Positions 12,634-23,455 of a stretch of DNA of 64,000 nt are shown piece after piece. How positions within the stretch are numbered: position 1 is the stretch's first letter; each line of letters begins with the position of its first letter. This DNA comes from Zea mays (taxonomy: Eukaryota > Streptophyta > Magnoliopsida > Poales > Poaceae). Position numbers and translations under genes: made by a program. The notes below the pieces were generated by a model. It worked only from the letters and a program-made list of their open reading frames with translations. It did no database searches and had not been told where the DNA came from. The stretch lies in assembly GCF_902167145.1 (NCBI RefSeq), contig NC_050105.1:122095898-122159897 (forward strand), read 5' to 3'.

Positions 12634-15600
12634 GAACCCTTCCGAGGGGCCAGCCTTCGAACCTCTGACCAGTAGTGGGCGCGGAGCCCGAGTGCTCTGA
12701 GGCGGCTGTCGAACCCTTCCGAGGGGCTAGCCTTTGAACCTCTGATCAGTAGGAGGGCTCGGGGCCCGCTTCCTTCGCAGAGAAGGATCCCTTTTGGAGT
12801 ATCCCCTTTCCCGGTCCCTGTAGCAAGAGAGAGAAAAGGGAAGAGGAAAAGGATACGAAATTGAACGACGTGGCGCACCTTTTTTGACGCGGTCATTATG
12901 GCGGAGGTGAAGCGTCGCCCGCTTTGCCTGCCAAAGGTGTCGCCTGCCCTGCCGCGAAGTTAATGCGACGGGATGAGTGGTTCGCGGGGCAGCCGTTGTG
13001 CATGCGCGAGCCGTTCGAGGAACGGAACATGGGCGCGTCGTCTTCACGCCGTGGGAGAGGGCTCTCCTTCTGCTCCAGGAGGGGACGTGAGCCTGCAGAC
13101 GATTTGACCGCCGCTTCCTCTCACCTGCTGCCGCCATTACTGTCGGCCCACTTCTGGCCATATCAACCGTCGCGCCTTCTCCCGCGACTGACTGACCAGT
13201 GACCGGCGTGCTTGGCTGGCACTGTTGGTCCGTGCGCAGGGTTGCCTCGAATCGCGGCACCGGTTCCGCAGTCGAGAAGGCGCGGCACTGGCGCGAGTGG
13301 CGGTGCAGTTTTTCACACGTAGTAACCGGCACGCTGGTTACATGACATGTGGGCCTGGGACTCCATGCTGGACGCGTCGAAGTCGAAAGGGCGCATCCCC
13401 GTGGTGCGGTTGCATGCCGCCTACATGGCGGTCTGTCCTTTCACCCGCTGGTTTAGGCGAAGACGGAGGAGTGCTTGTAACCACTGGGCGGTTACACGCT
13501 CCGTGCGCGGCGGTTTGGCTTCTTCTGTCCTGGGCCAGCTTGCATGTCGTGTGGGACCCAGCCCCCGTGTCGTAGGGGGAGGACCTTTGAGCGCGTTGGT
13601 GAATACTTAGTCCGCGACGCTTGAGGACGCAAGTGGGGAGAGTCGCCTTTAAAAAGGGATCGACCTCCTGGGTGGCAGCCATGCCTTCGCACTCCCCTCA
13701 TGCATCGCGCCCTTCCACCTTCCGAGCCCCAGATGGGGGGCGCCCGCCTTGCCTTCGTCTTGCTGCCGTTGGAGGAGCGCAACTTCGCGGGAGTTGGCAC
13801 CTTTCAGCCATCGCTCGGCTTCAAGGATTTTCATCAGGCAGCCCGGCTGCATCCCCTCACCAATGGTCACCCAAGACGGTGACCACCAGTTCGATGGTGG
13901 GGAGAAGCAAGCCGGGCTGCGGCTTCTGTCCCGCCCTCAGCTTCAAGAATCTTCATCATCCTTGCTGGGGAGGAGGGCGAGGCGAGCCAGGGCCTGCCTT
14001 CGCGTGGGCTGGCGTCCCGCTTCTTCCTCCGGCTTCAGGGGGTGGAAACCATCCTCCAGCTCTACGGAGGAGGCGTCCTCCAGCCATGCCGGGGAAGGCG
14101 AACTGCTGCTGCCCAGCCAGGGTGCAGCATTCCGTCCTCTATCCGGGCGACGGTGGCCAGCCGCATCAGGGGGTCTCACAACACGTCGTACGCCGCGAGG
14201 GCGGTACTCGTGTTCTGGGACAGTCCCATTCTCGTTTTTGTGGCGAGGACGGGAGTGAGGACCTGCTGGTGCGGTGTTGGTGGGCAGGTGGACGCCGTCG
14301 TCGGTGCTGAGGCAGCCGAAGAAGGCTTCTCTGTCGACGAGACCGTCAATGCCACCCACGGACTGACCCCCGACTCTTTGGCTTTAATATCTGGTCCTCG
14401 TCCTCCACGAGGGGACGCGAACGAGAGCCTTCCAGCGGTAGCGTCCGCCCTGGGACCATTGCTGCTGCTGCAGAGGTCGCCGGTGAGTCACCCGGAGCTT
14501 GTTGTCCCGCAGGCCCTCCGATGTGGAGGTTGTTCATACCCGCGGGAGTGGAACCGGAGTTCTGTTTGTAATGGCACCTTGAGTGCCGGTGTATGTTCAT
14601 TGCGGCTGTCGAGGCCTGAACATTTGTGTATTTGGGCGTGAAGCCGTGTCTTCCCCTTCATTTCGAGCGCCAGGACTCGCCTGTCGGCTAGCTGAACCAC
14701 TTAACCAAGTGTGAGTTGCCCTGCACGGAAAATGACGAGTGAGGTATCTGTATCCCGGAGGCGTAGGAGTCCCTCGGCTCGGTCGGCCTTGCCGCTCAAG
14801 GCTTCTCTCGCTCGGTTAAGGAACCCTCGGCTGCTCTGTGATGAGCCGGAGCCAGAGGCAGCGGTGTCAGCATGGACAGAGGCAGAGTTGGCTCAAAAAA
14901 GGGGCTTCGTCGGCCCAGGAGCAGGGGGCTTCCCAGGCCGAGGAGGCGTAGCAGTGGTGGTTGGAGCCGGGCCGGGTCGTTTACTAGCGGGACCAACCCT
15001 GGAGTCGGGCTGCCGAGGCCATGAGCCGGGCTGGTGTCCTCGGGGGGCAGCTGGCTGAGGCTACGGAGCGGCCGGTCCAGCCGTCTGTCTAGGCCGGGTT
15101 CCTGGAGGAGACCCTGGCAGCGATGGTTCAGACGCAGAGTTGACATCTTCCTTCGAGGTGGAGATCCTTCGCCCGTGTCGCCGTCCGAGGCCGGGTCAGA
15201 TTCCGCCGAAGGTGGAGTCGACGCCGAGGGTGCTGCTGCTCCCCCTATCGATGTCTGAACCTGCAGGAACAGTTTATCTATAGTGTGCGTATGTTTTTTG
15301 CGGCCGCCGAGGCCCAAACATATCGTTGTCGCGTTGTAAAGCTGTGTTTCTTTTCCTCTTGTTTCGAGTATCAGGACTTGTTTGTCGGTAGCAGAATCGC
15401 TTATCCGAGCGTGAGTTACTTATCGCGGAAGGTGATGAGTGAGGTATCCGTATCCCGGAGGCGTAGGAGTCCCTCGGCTCGGTCGGCCTTGCCGCTTACG
15501 TGTACTCTTGCTTGTCCGCGGGATTCTGTTATCGATATAGTCGAGAAGGCATGAAAAATCGTTTCGGTAGAAAAAGTTTTCGAGCGTTAAGACTTGTTCG

Positions 15601-15936
15601 GTCAGCAGAATCGCTTATCCGAGCGTGAGTTACTTATCGCGGAAGGTGATGAGTGAGGTATCTGTATCCCGGAGGCGTAGGAGTCCCTCGGCTCGGTCGG
15701 CCTTGCCGCTTACGTGTACTCCGTCGTTTTCAGGATCCCACTATCGAAGTAGTCAAAAAGCACGAAAGATGTTCCGGCAGAAAGACTTTTTCCGAGGAAA
15801 ATTTTGACGCAGAGGGGTTCCCCCCTTCTAGCCCCCGAGGGAGGGTCGGACTTTGCCGAGGCTAGGCTGACCCTTCCTTGATGGTTAAACTTTATTTGTG
15901 TATGTAAACGAGGTATATGAACGACTTGAAAACATC
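12634..15936. other. 3' non-coding/antisense region of the Tat element
   Basis: This 3.3-kb GC-rich stretch lies downstream of the integrase. It begins with an imperfect tandem pair of about 78 bp (GAACCCTTCCGAGGGG at 12634 and again near 12712). Long open frames run on the plus strand, antisense to pol (13621-14310 with 229 codons, 14042-14641 with 199 codons). Tat elements are known to carry extra or antisense ORFs here, but I recognise no domain in these products and do not assign a function. Confidence 0.5.
14737..15710. repeat. Three copies of a 60-bp direct repeat
   Basis: Near-identical 60-bp blocks starting GAGTGAGGTATC lie at 14737-14796, 15437-15496 and 15651-15710. The last two extend to a longer repeat of about 118 bp at an offset of 214 (15390-15507 and 15604-15721). 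Confidence 0.8.
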
Positions 15937-16122
15937 TTAAGGGTAGAAGCGACGTAGCTGTCGGATGTTCCAAGCGTTGCTGTAGACCTCGCCCTGACTG
16001 TTGGCCAACTTGTATGTTCCGGGCTTCAAGATCTTGGCGATGATGAACGGCCCTTCCCAGGGAGGAGTGAGCTTGTGGCGCCCTCGGGCATCTTGTCGTA
16101 GCCGAAGCACCAAGTCGTCCAC
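15937..16122 (-). pseudogene. Integrase C-terminal segment
   Basis: This is the end of the polyprotein in the frame of the integrase core, separated from it by a TAG at 16123-16125. It shows the basic, chromodomain-less tail usual after the gypsy integrase core in Tat elements (DDLVLRLRQ, then PPWEGPFIIAK and GTYKLANSQG) and ends RRFYP. The visible start codon has no biological meaning, since the segment was translated as part of pol. Confidence 0.75.
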
Positions 16123-16941
16123 CTAGAGGTCTCGGGACCGAACCCCTCGGGCGTGGTGGCGTCGTAGGGACTGCTGATACCGCGCCGAGTGTAGTAAGGC
16201 CATGTCCCGAGCCTCTTCCAGCTGATCCAATGAGTCTTCTCGGTTGGTCTGGTTGCTTTGGCCGTCGTATGCCTTTGTCCTCAGGGAGCCGTATTCTAAG
16301 TCTGTGGGCAAGATAGCCTCAGCCCCATAGACTAGAAAAAACGGTGTGAAGCCCGTGGCTCGGCTTGGCGTCGTCCTCAGACTCCAGACCACCGAGGGGA
16401 GTTCCTTCATCCATCGCCTTCCGAACTTGTTGAGGTCGTTGTAGATCCTCGGCTTGAGTCCCTGTAGAATCATGTCGTTGGCACGCTCTACCTGCCCATT
16501 CGTCATGGAGTGAGCTACGGCGGCCCAGTCCACCCGGATGTGGTGGTCCTCGCAGAAGTCTAGGAATTTCCTACCAGTGAACTGGGTGCCGTTGTCGGTG
16601 ATGATGGAGTTTGGGACCCCAAAGCGATGGATGATGTTGGTGAAGAACGCCACCGCCTGTTCGGACCTGATGCTGTTTAGGGGTCGGACCTCAATCCACT
16701 TGAAGAATTTGTCGATAGCGACCAGCAGGTGCGTGAAGCCCCCTCGAGTGCCTTCTGCAAGGGACCGACGAGGTCCAGACCCCACACAGCAAACGACTAG
16801 GTGATGGGTATTGTTTGCGAGCCTGAGCGGGCAGGTGCGTCTGCCTTGCGTAGAATTGGCACCCTTGGCAGGTGCGTACAATCCTAGTGGCGTCGGCCAC
16901 CGCGGTTGGCCAGTAGAAACCCTGTAGGAAGGCGTTTCCAA
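16123..16941 (-). pseudogene. Integrase catalytic core
   Basis: The core carries the D,D-35-E set: Asp in LLVAIDKF, Asp in SIITDNGTQF and Glu in NGQVERAN, followed by the VVWSLRTTPSRATGFTPF block usual for gypsy integrases. It ends at a TAG (16123-16125). The first 60 or so residues of the open frame are a wrong-frame extension; the true sequence enters from the neighbouring frame near 16850, showing a frameshift. The enzyme would insert the reverse-transcribed DNA into chromosomes; this copy is broken. Confidence 0.8.
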
Positions 16942-17083
16942 CGAGGGCTCGAGGTGCTGCGTGATGACCGCAAGCCCCCGAGTGTATTTCTTGCAATAGC
17001 TCCTGACCTTCGGCGATGGATATGCATCGCTGGAGGATGCCTAAGGGGCTGCGGTGGTAGAGCTCCTTCTCGTCACCCAGCAA
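16691..17083 (-). pseudogene. Integrase N-terminal zinc-binding segment
   Basis: The segment reads GDEKELYHRSPLG, then an HHCC finger (His in IHSGACGHH, Cys pair in TCQGCQ). It is in a different frame from both RNase H upstream and the catalytic core downstream, so frameshifts flank it. Its last 40 residues are out-of-frame readthrough. Confidence 0.75.
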
Positions 17084-17228
17084 GACGAACGACTTGGCGC
17101 GCCGCGCCAGTCGCCGAGCCTCGGCTCTGTCGAGGGGTAGCTCTCCTCGGTGGAGATATTGCAGGTACGAGGTCTGCCAGTTTCGATTAGGCGGGACCCC
17201 ATTCCGCTCTTCCTCGACGCGTAAAGCC

Positions 17229-17504
17229 TCACCCTCGGGGGCCGAGGGTGCCTCGGGCTGAGCCGAGGGCTTCTCGGACTTGGGCGTGTCGTCGGTCTTG
17301 ACGGAGGGTTGATGTAGGTCTCGGGAGAAGATGTCCGGGGGGGACCGTTGTTCGCCCCGAGGCTATTTTAGCCAGCTCGTCCACAGTCTCGTTGTACCGT
17401 CGGGCGACGTGGTTGAGCTCGAGCTCGTAGAACTTGTCTTCCAGGCGCCGAACCTCATCGTAGTAGGCTTCCATCTTCGGGTCGCGGCAATGGGAGTTCT
17501 TCAT
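17229..17504 (-). pseudogene. RNase H end and linker to integrase
   Basis: This continues the RNase H frame after a TAG at 17523-17525 (DPKMEAYYDEVRRLEDKF, then ELNHVARRYNETVDELAKIA). The sequence loses family character after about residue 50, so a frameshift lies near 17340. Confidence 0.7.
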
Positions 17505-17522
17505 GACTTGGTCGATAACAAG

Positions 17523-17936
17523 CTACGAGTCGCCACGAGCGTCGAGGCGCCAAACCCCTATCTCGATGGCGATGCGCAACCCGTTAACCAGAGCCTCGTA
17601 CTCGGCCACGTTGTTGGACGCCGGGAAATGGAGGCGCAACATGTAGCGAAGGTGCTTCCCGAGGGGTGAGATGAAGAGCAGGCCCGCGCCCGCTCCTGTT
17701 TTCATCAGCGACCCGTCGAAAAACATGGTCCAGAGTTCCGGTTGGATCGGAGCTACTGGAAGCTGGGTGTCGACCCACTCAGCCACGAAGTCCGCCAAGA
17801 CTTGGGACTTGATGGCCTTCCGAGGGGCGAACGAGATTGTCTCGTCCATGATCTCCACTGCCCACTTTGCAATCCTACCCGAGGCCTCTCGGCACTGGAT
17901 GATCTCCCCCAGGGGGAAGGATGACACCACAGTCAT
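17523..17936 (-). pseudogene. Tat-type RNase H segment
   Basis: The catalytic signature is visible: Asp in FFDGSLMKTGAG, Glu in NNVAEYEAL and Asp in LDARGDS. This is the extra RNase H typical of the Tat lineage. It is bounded by TGA at 17958-17960 and TAG at 17523-17525, in the same frame as RT. It would degrade the RNA strand during reverse transcription. Confidence 0.75.
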
Positions 17937-18062
17937 CGGATGAGACTCGAAGTAGTGTCACAACTTTCGCCGTGTCAGAATTACTGCGTACAATAGCTTC
18001 TGGATTTGCGGGTAGCGGATTTTGGTCTCGGACAGTACCTCACTGATGAAGTAGACCGGTCT

Positions 18063-19160
18063 CTAGACAAGCAATGCATGCCCTTCTTCTCGTCTCTCGA
18101 CTATGATCGCGGCGCTGACCACCTGAGTGGTTGCGGCTACGTAGATCAAGAGGGCTTCTCCCGCAGCGGGGGGCACCAGGATGGGCGCGCTTGTAAGGAG
18201 CGCCTTTAAGTTCCCGAGGGCTTCCTCGGCCTCGGGGGTCCAAGTGAAGCGCTCGGTCTTCCTCAAGAGGCGGTACATGGGTAGTTCTCTTTCGCCCAGG
18301 CGCGAGATGAAGCGGCTCAGAGCCGCAAGGCATCCCATGACCTTCTGTACTCCATTCAAGTCCTTGATAGGCCCCATGTTGGTGATGGGTGCGATTTTCT
18401 CTGGGTTGGCCTCGATGCCCCGCTCGGAGACGATGAATCCTAGAAGCATGCCTCGGGGGACTCCGAAGACACACTTCTCGGGATTGAGTTTTATGCCTTT
18501 CGCCTTGAGACACTTGAATGTCGTTTCAAGGTCAGTGAGGAGGTCGAAGGCTTTCCTCGTCTTGACTACGATGTCATCGACGTAAGCCTCGACCGTTCGG
18601 CCAATGTGTTGTCCGAACACGTGGTTCATGCACCTTTGGTATGTCGCGCCTACATTCCTTAAACCGAATGGCATAGTAATATAGCAGTACATGCCAAAGG
18701 GTGTGATGAAAGAAGTCGTGAGCTGGTTGGACTCTTTCATCCTAATTTGGTGATACCCTGAGTAGGCATCAAGGAATGACAGGGTTTCACACCCAGCAGT
18801 GGAATCCACGATTTGATCGATGCGAGGCAGAGGGTAGGGAACTTTCGGACATGCTTTGTTTAGACCAGTGTAGTCTACACACATCCTCCACTTCCCACCT
18901 TTCTTTTTCACAAGCACATGGTTGGCTAGCCATTCGGGATGAAATACCTCTTTGATGAACCCTGCAGCCATCAGCTTCTGGATCTCCTCGCCTATGGCTC
19001 TGCGCTTTTCTTCATCGAATCGGCGCAGAGGCTGCTTCACCGGTCGGGCTCTAGCTCGGATATCTAGCGAGTGCTCGGCGACATCCCTCGGTATGCCAGG
19101 CATGTTCGAGGGACTCCACGCAAAAACCTCAGCGTTCACGCGGAGAAAGTTGACGAGCAC
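18063..19160 (-). CDS. pol: Reverse transcriptase domain of pol (interrupted polyprotein)
   Basis: An uninterrupted 365-codon stretch covers most RT motifs: FLDAYSGYHQI, the template-grip block FGLRNVGATYQR and the catalytic YVDDIVVK. It is followed by the thumb/connection sequence ending before RNase H. It lies in the same frame as gag-protease upstream, separated by TAG at 19167-19169, and ends at TAG 18063-18065, after which the pol sequence continues in frame. The apparent ATG is internal to pol. As known for the family, this enzyme copies element RNA into DNA within Gag particles. The intact catalytic box suggests inactivation by point changes and not by rearrangement. Confidence 0.85.
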   Translation of the reverse strand: MLVNFLRVNAEVFAWSPSNMPGIPRDVAEHSLDIRARARPVKQPLRRFDEEKRRAIGEEIQKLMAAGFIKEVFHPEWLANHVLVKKKGGKWRMCVDYTGLNKACPKVPYPLPRIDQIVDSTAGCETLSFLDAYSGYHQIRMKESNQLTTSFITPFGMYCYITMPFGLRNVGATYQRCMNHVFGQHIGRTVEAYVDDIVVKTRKAFDLLTDLETTFKCLKAKGIKLNPEKCVFGVPRGMLLGFIVSERGIEANPEKIAPITNMGPIKDLNGVQKVMGCLAALSRFISRLGERELPMYRLLRKTERFTWTPEAEEALGNLKALLTSAPILVPPAAGEALLIYVAATTQVVSAAIIVERREEGHALLV

Positions 19161-19166
19161 TGCTTC

Positions 19167-21068
19167 CTATTTGGGGTCAAGCTCGGAGCCGACCCGGACT
19201 TGCTTAGAGGCGTCGTTGCTGGGGTCGAGAGGGACGGACTTAACCGCCTCTGCTGGTTCGAAGTTGCCGGCGTGGCGCTTCGCATCTGGCACCTCCTTGG
19301 AGAGGCTCTCAAGGTCGGCGATGAGGGCCTCGGATTCGGCGAGGGCCTCAGCGTACTCCACGCACTCCACGTCGCATTCGTATGCGTGTCGGTACGTGGA
19401 GCCGACGGTGATGACCCCGTTGGGGCCCGGCATCTTGAGCTTGAGGTAGGTGTAGTTGGGGACGGCCTTGAACTTGGCGTAGCATGGTCTTCCCAGCACT
19501 GCGTGGTAGGTTCCTCGGAACCCGACCACCTCGAACGTGAGGGTTTTCCTTCGGAAGTTGGAGGGAGTCCCGAAGCAGATGGGCAGATCGAGCTGCCCAA
19601 GGGGTTGGACACGCTTCCTGGGGATGATCCCGTGAAAGGGTGCCGCACCGGCCCGGATCGTGGACAGATCGATCCGCAAGAGCCCGAGGGTCTCGACGTA
19701 GATGATGTTGAGGCTGCTGCCTCCGTCCATGAGGACCTTGGTAAGCCTAACGTTGCCGATGACGGGATCGACAACGAGCGGGTACTTCCCTAGGCTCGGC
19801 ACGCGGTCGGGGTGGTCGCCTTGGTCGAAGGTGATGGGCTTGTCGGACCAGTCTAGGTAGACTGGCGCCGCCACCTTCACCGAGCAGACCTCCCGGCGCT
19901 CTTGCTTGCGGTGCTGAGCCGAGGCATTCGCCACTTGCCCACCGTAGATCATGAAGCAGTCGTGGACCTCGGGGAACTCCTCTGCTTTGTGGCCCTCCTT
20001 CTTGTCGTTGTCGTGGGCTCTGCCACCTTCCGCCGGTGGCCCGACCTTGTGGAAGTAGCGCCGAAGCATGACGCACTCCTCAAGGGTGTGCTTGACGGGA
20101 CCCTGATGATAGGGGCACGACTCCTTGAGCATCTCGTCGAACAGGTTGGCCCCTCCGGGAGGCTTCCGGGGGTTCCTGTGCTCGGCGGCGGCGACAAAAT
20201 CTGCGTCGGCGGCGTCACGTTTTGTTTGCGACTTCCTCTTGCCCTTCTTCTTCGTGCTGCGCTGAGCGGACGCCTCGGGGACGTCTTCCTGCTGGCGACC
20301 CTGAGGCTGCTTGTCCTTCCGGAAGATGGCCTCGACCGCCTCTTGGCCAGAGGCGAACTTGGTGGCGATGTCCATCAGCTCGCTCGCCCTGATGGGGGTC
20401 TTGCGACCCAGCTTGCTCACCAGGTCGCGGCAAGTGTTGCGAGCGAGGAACGCGCCGATGACATCTGAGTCGGTGATGTTGGGCAGCTCGATGCGCTGCT
20501 TCGAAAATTGCCGGATGTAGTCCCGCAGGGATTCTCCCGGCTGCTGGCGGCAGCTTAGGAGATCCCAGGAGTTCCCAGGGCGCACGTATGTGCCCTTGAA
20601 GTTTCCGGTGAAGGCTTTGACTAAGTCGTCCCAGTTGGAGATCTGCGCGGGAGGCAGATGCTCGAGCCAGGCTCGGGCGGCGTCGGAGAGGAACAAGGGG
20701 AGGTTGCGGATGATGAAGTTGTCATCGTCCGTTCCACCCAGCTGGCAGGCCATCCGGTAGTCCGTGAGATACAGTTCCGGCCTTGTTTCCCCTGAGTACT
20801 TGGTGATGGTAGTCAGGGTTCGAAACCGGGTCGGGAACGACGCCCGTCGTATGGCCCGGCTGAAAGCTTGCGGACCGGGTGGTTCGGGCGAGGGGCTCTG
20901 ATCCTCCCTGTTGTCGTAGCGTCCCCCACGCCTGGGGTGGTAACCTCGGCGCACCTTCTCGTCGAGGTGGGCTCGACCGTCGCGGCGGTGGTGCTCGTTG
21001 CCGAGGCGACCCGGGGCCACAAGCGCTGTGTCCCACGTGCGCCCGGTGTGGACCGAGGCTTCCCGCAT
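19167..21068 (-). CDS. gag: Gag C-terminal half and aspartic protease
   Basis: This 633-codon open stretch contains the Ty3/gypsy gag domain (YSGETRPELYLTDYRMACQL, WLEHLPPAQISNWDDL, then SLRDYIRQFSKQR), a lysine-rich region, and a Cys/His stretch (CPYHQ with HTLEEC). Near residue 455 lies a protease active site of the Tat form, MDGGSSLNI. The true start lies upstream, because gag-like sequence continues to about 22240 in other frames. It stops at TAG 19167-19169, immediately before the RT frame, in the same phase. Gag would package the element RNA; the protease would mature the polyprotein. Confidence 0.85.
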   Translation of the reverse strand: MREASVHTGRTWDTALVAPGRLGNEHHRRDGRAHLDEKVRRGYHPRRGGRYDNREDQSPSPEPPGPQAFSRAIRRASFPTRFRTLTTITKYSGETRPELYLTDYRMACQLGGTDDDNFIIRNLPLFLSDAARAWLEHLPPAQISNWDDLVKAFTGNFKGTYVRPGNSWDLLSCRQQPGESLRDYIRQFSKQRIELPNITDSDVIGAFLARNTCRDLVSKLGRKTPIRASELMDIATKFASGQEAVEAIFRKDKQPQGRQQEDVPEASAQRSTKKKGKRKSQTKRDAADADFVAAAEHRNPRKPPGGANLFDEMLKESCPYHQGPVKHTLEECVMLRRYFHKVGPPAEGGRAHDNDKKEGHKAEEFPEVHDCFMIYGGQVANASAQHRKQERREVCSVKVAAPVYLDWSDKPITFDQGDHPDRVPSLGKYPLVVDPVIGNVRLTKVLMDGGSSLNIIYVETLGLLRIDLSTIRAGAAPFHGIIPRKRVQPLGQLDLPICFGTPSNFRRKTLTFEVVGFRGTYHAVLGRPCYAKFKAVPNYTYLKLKMPGPNGVITVGSTYRHAYECDVECVEYAEALAESEALIADLESLSKEVPDAKRHAGNFEPAEAVKSVPLDPSNDASKQVRVGSELDPK

Positions 21069-21349
21069 GAATCGGGAAGTCGCGGCGCGATGCTCCGGGA
21101 GGCACCCCTGCCTCCGGGAGGTAGAGCTTTCAGCCCGTCGGACCGCGGCATCCTCTAGGAGATTCTTGAGTTCCCCTGGATACGCCGCCCCTCGGTGGTG
21201 GATGGTTCCGGCATCGCTCGAAGTAGTATTGCTGCTGCAGCCAGGTTCTGGCCAAACCCACTGGAAGCCAGGGGCAGCCTTGCCCTGGCATCGTTAGCGA
21301 TGCGGTGCTGGACGTCCTAGGGCAGATGACGCGCTTCTCCGGCCGGTGC

Positions 21350-21688
21350 TCAGCCTGCCCACTCCTGCCCGATGTTCTGCCGGAGCTGCACAAGTTGTCC
21401 TGCTTCCTCGTCGAGCCTGGCCTGCATCTCGCGGATTTGCTCGAGCTGTGCGTCCTGACCCCCCGCAGGGACTAGGACCACAGCTAGCTCCCAAAGGATG
21501 TCAACGCGAGGCGCAGGCCTAGGGGGATCACCGTCCTCCGGCATACCAAGGTGGTTGCCTTCTTCGAGACCCCCTAGATCCACGTGGAAACATTCACGAC
21601 TTGGGCCACAGTCCTCGTCGCTGAGGCTGTGGCTACCATCGGAGCAATCGGAGAGGCAGTAGTCACATGCGTTCATGAAGCCCCACAT
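21350..21688 (-). pseudogene. Gag N-terminal segment, acidic and coiled-coil part
   Basis: The segment begins MWGFMNACDYCLSDCSDGS, then has acidic, proline-rich spacer sequence and a heptad-rich stretch (QLEQIREMQARLDEEAGQL). This layout is familiar from the gag N-terminus of grass Tat elements. It is out of frame with the 19167-21068 segment, so at least one indel lies between 21068 and 21350. Confidence 0.6.
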
Positions 21689-21808
21689 GGCACTGGGGTT
21701 ACCGAGCCCGGAGAAATCCCAACCATAGTCGGGCTCGTCATCTTCCTCGAAACCCGGGGGCCCGTAGGTCGAGACGGCCGTCAGTCGGTCCTAGGTTGAC
21801 CACATATG

Positions 21809-22240
21809 TTACCCCGGAAGGTCAGGATATGCCTTTATGAAAGCGTCCACCGAAGCGGGGTCGCTTGGTGGATCGAAGCTGAATCTAAAAGGCACAGGAT
21901 GGAAAACGGACGGTACCTCTTGATCGACAGATGGTGACGAAGTCGCGTCGGGGACGGACTGCATCGTGATCTCAGGTACGAGGCTAATGCCCAGCAAGTC
22001 CTTCGCGAGCGTGCTGGCGTCATCCGTCCGCTTGGGGTTGGCGTGTTGCGGGGAAACGACGCCCGTCTTCGTCTCAGACGCGAGGTTGGCACCCGATGTG
22101 TCCCCCGCTGGGGCGCCGGCGTCGTCGACTCGCTCGACAGCCGACGAGGTGCCGCCTCCTGCTTGGCCATGGTTGCCCCGCCTCCTCCTCCTGCGGCGGG
22201 GAAGGTGACGGGACAGACACGGATGCTGTTCTTCCGCCAC
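21809..22240 (-). pseudogene. Gag N-terminal leader segment
   Basis: A 143-codon open frame begins about 230 bp after the PBS and has a basic arginine run near residue 15. The position fits the first part of gag in Tat elements. Apart from composition it has no recognisable domain, so this is a weaker call than the other gag parts. Confidence 0.45.
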
Positions 22241-22455
22241 GGGCGGAAGACGTCGTCGATTCCGCCACCGGCGGGCGGGCTAGCGGCCGCCATTGTCGTT
22301 GTCGCGCGGGGAAGGAAGGAGTATCATGTCGTAGCTGCCATCGAGGGACATGAACTCGAGACTCCCAAAACAGAGCATCGTCCCGGGTTGGAGAGGTTGA
22401 TGGAGACTACCCATCTAGAGCTTGACGGGAAGCTGTTCGTCAACACGCAGCAGCC

Positions 22456-22474
22456 CCCTACCTGGCGCGCCAAC
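22456..22474 (-). promoter_or_regulatory. Primer binding site of the Tat element
   Basis: On the minus strand the LTR end CGCCGACA is followed by GTTGGCGCGCCAGGTAGGG. Position and sequence match the primer site usual in grass Tat elements. I did not assign the tRNA. Confidence 0.65.
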
Positions 22475-22730
22475 TGTCGGCGTTTCGACCCCGGGGGGTC
22501 CCTGGACCGACGAGTAAATTGTCGCTGCGTGTCCCAGCCCAGATGGGTCGGCGCGAGACGAAACACAAGGGGGAAAACAATAAGGGGAACTGCGGCTCGT
22601 GTTGTCCCGCGCCAAGGGCGGATGCGCTTGCAGTAGGGGGTTACAAGTGTTCGCGAGGGAGAGAGAGAGAGCCTGTTCGTCAGCCCGTCCTCCCGCGCGG
22701 CCACCTTCTCGTACGAGAGCCCTGGACCTT

Positions 22731-22740
22731 CCTTTTATAG
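22731..22740 (-). promoter_or_regulatory. TATA box of the Tat 5' LTR
   Basis: The minus strand reads CTATAAAAGG about 255 bp before the PBS, a normal place for the promoter at the U3/R boundary. Confidence 0.6.
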
Positions 22741-23146
22741 ACGTAAGGAGAGGGCCCAGGTGTACAATGGGGGGTGTAGCAATGTGCTAACGTGTCTAGC
22801 AGAGAGGAGCCAGAGCCCTATGTACATGCCGACGTGGCTGTCGGAGAGGTGTTGCTGCCTTGTTCATGTGATGTCGTGGCCATCGGAGGAGCACTTAAAC
22901 CCTGTAGAAGTACAGCTGTTGGGGCTGTCGGATCCTTGCTGACATCTCCTTGCTTCCGTAGGGGGCTGAGAGCCGCCGCCGTCATGGAGCACGCGGGGTG
23001 CCATCATTACTTGTTTACCGGGGCGAGCCAGATGGGACACCGGTCTTGTTCCCCGTAGCCTGAGCTAGCTAGGGGTAGGGTAATGATGTACCCCCCTGCA
23101 GCGTGGTCAGTTCGAGCCCAAGGTCGAGCGAGGCGGAGGCTCCTCT

Positions 23147-23455
23147 GAGGTCGAGGCTGAGTCCGAGCCCTGGGGTCAGGCGAGGCGGAGACCATCGTCC
23201 GAGGTCGAGGTTGAGTCCGAGCCCTAGGGTCGGGCGGGGCGGAGACCGTCGTCCGAGGTCGAGGTTGAGTCCGAGCCCTGGGGTCAGGCGAGGCGGAGTC
23301 CATCGTCCGAGGTCGAGGTTGAGTCCGAGCCCTGGGGTCGGGCGAGACAGAGTCCGTCGTCCGAGGTCGAGGTTGAGTCCAAGCCCTGGGGTCGGGCGAG
23401 GCGGAGTCCGTCGTCCGAGGTCGAGGTTGAGTCGAGCCCTAGGGTCGGGCAAGGA
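23147..23455 (-). repeat. 54-bp tandem repeat in LTR U3, about 5.7 copies
   Basis: Units beginning GAGGTCGAGG follow one another without spacers, with unit length 54 and a few substitutions per unit; the last is partial. Since 54 is divisible by three, all frames stay open and give repetitive peptides on both strands. These are not genes. Confidence 0.9.

Noticed and set aside
12634..15936. 3' LTR of the Tat element
   Set aside because: No sequence matching either end of 22475-23966 could be found in this stretch.
23147..23455. CRISPR-like array
   Set aside because: The units are contiguous with no unique spacers and lie in a plant LTR.
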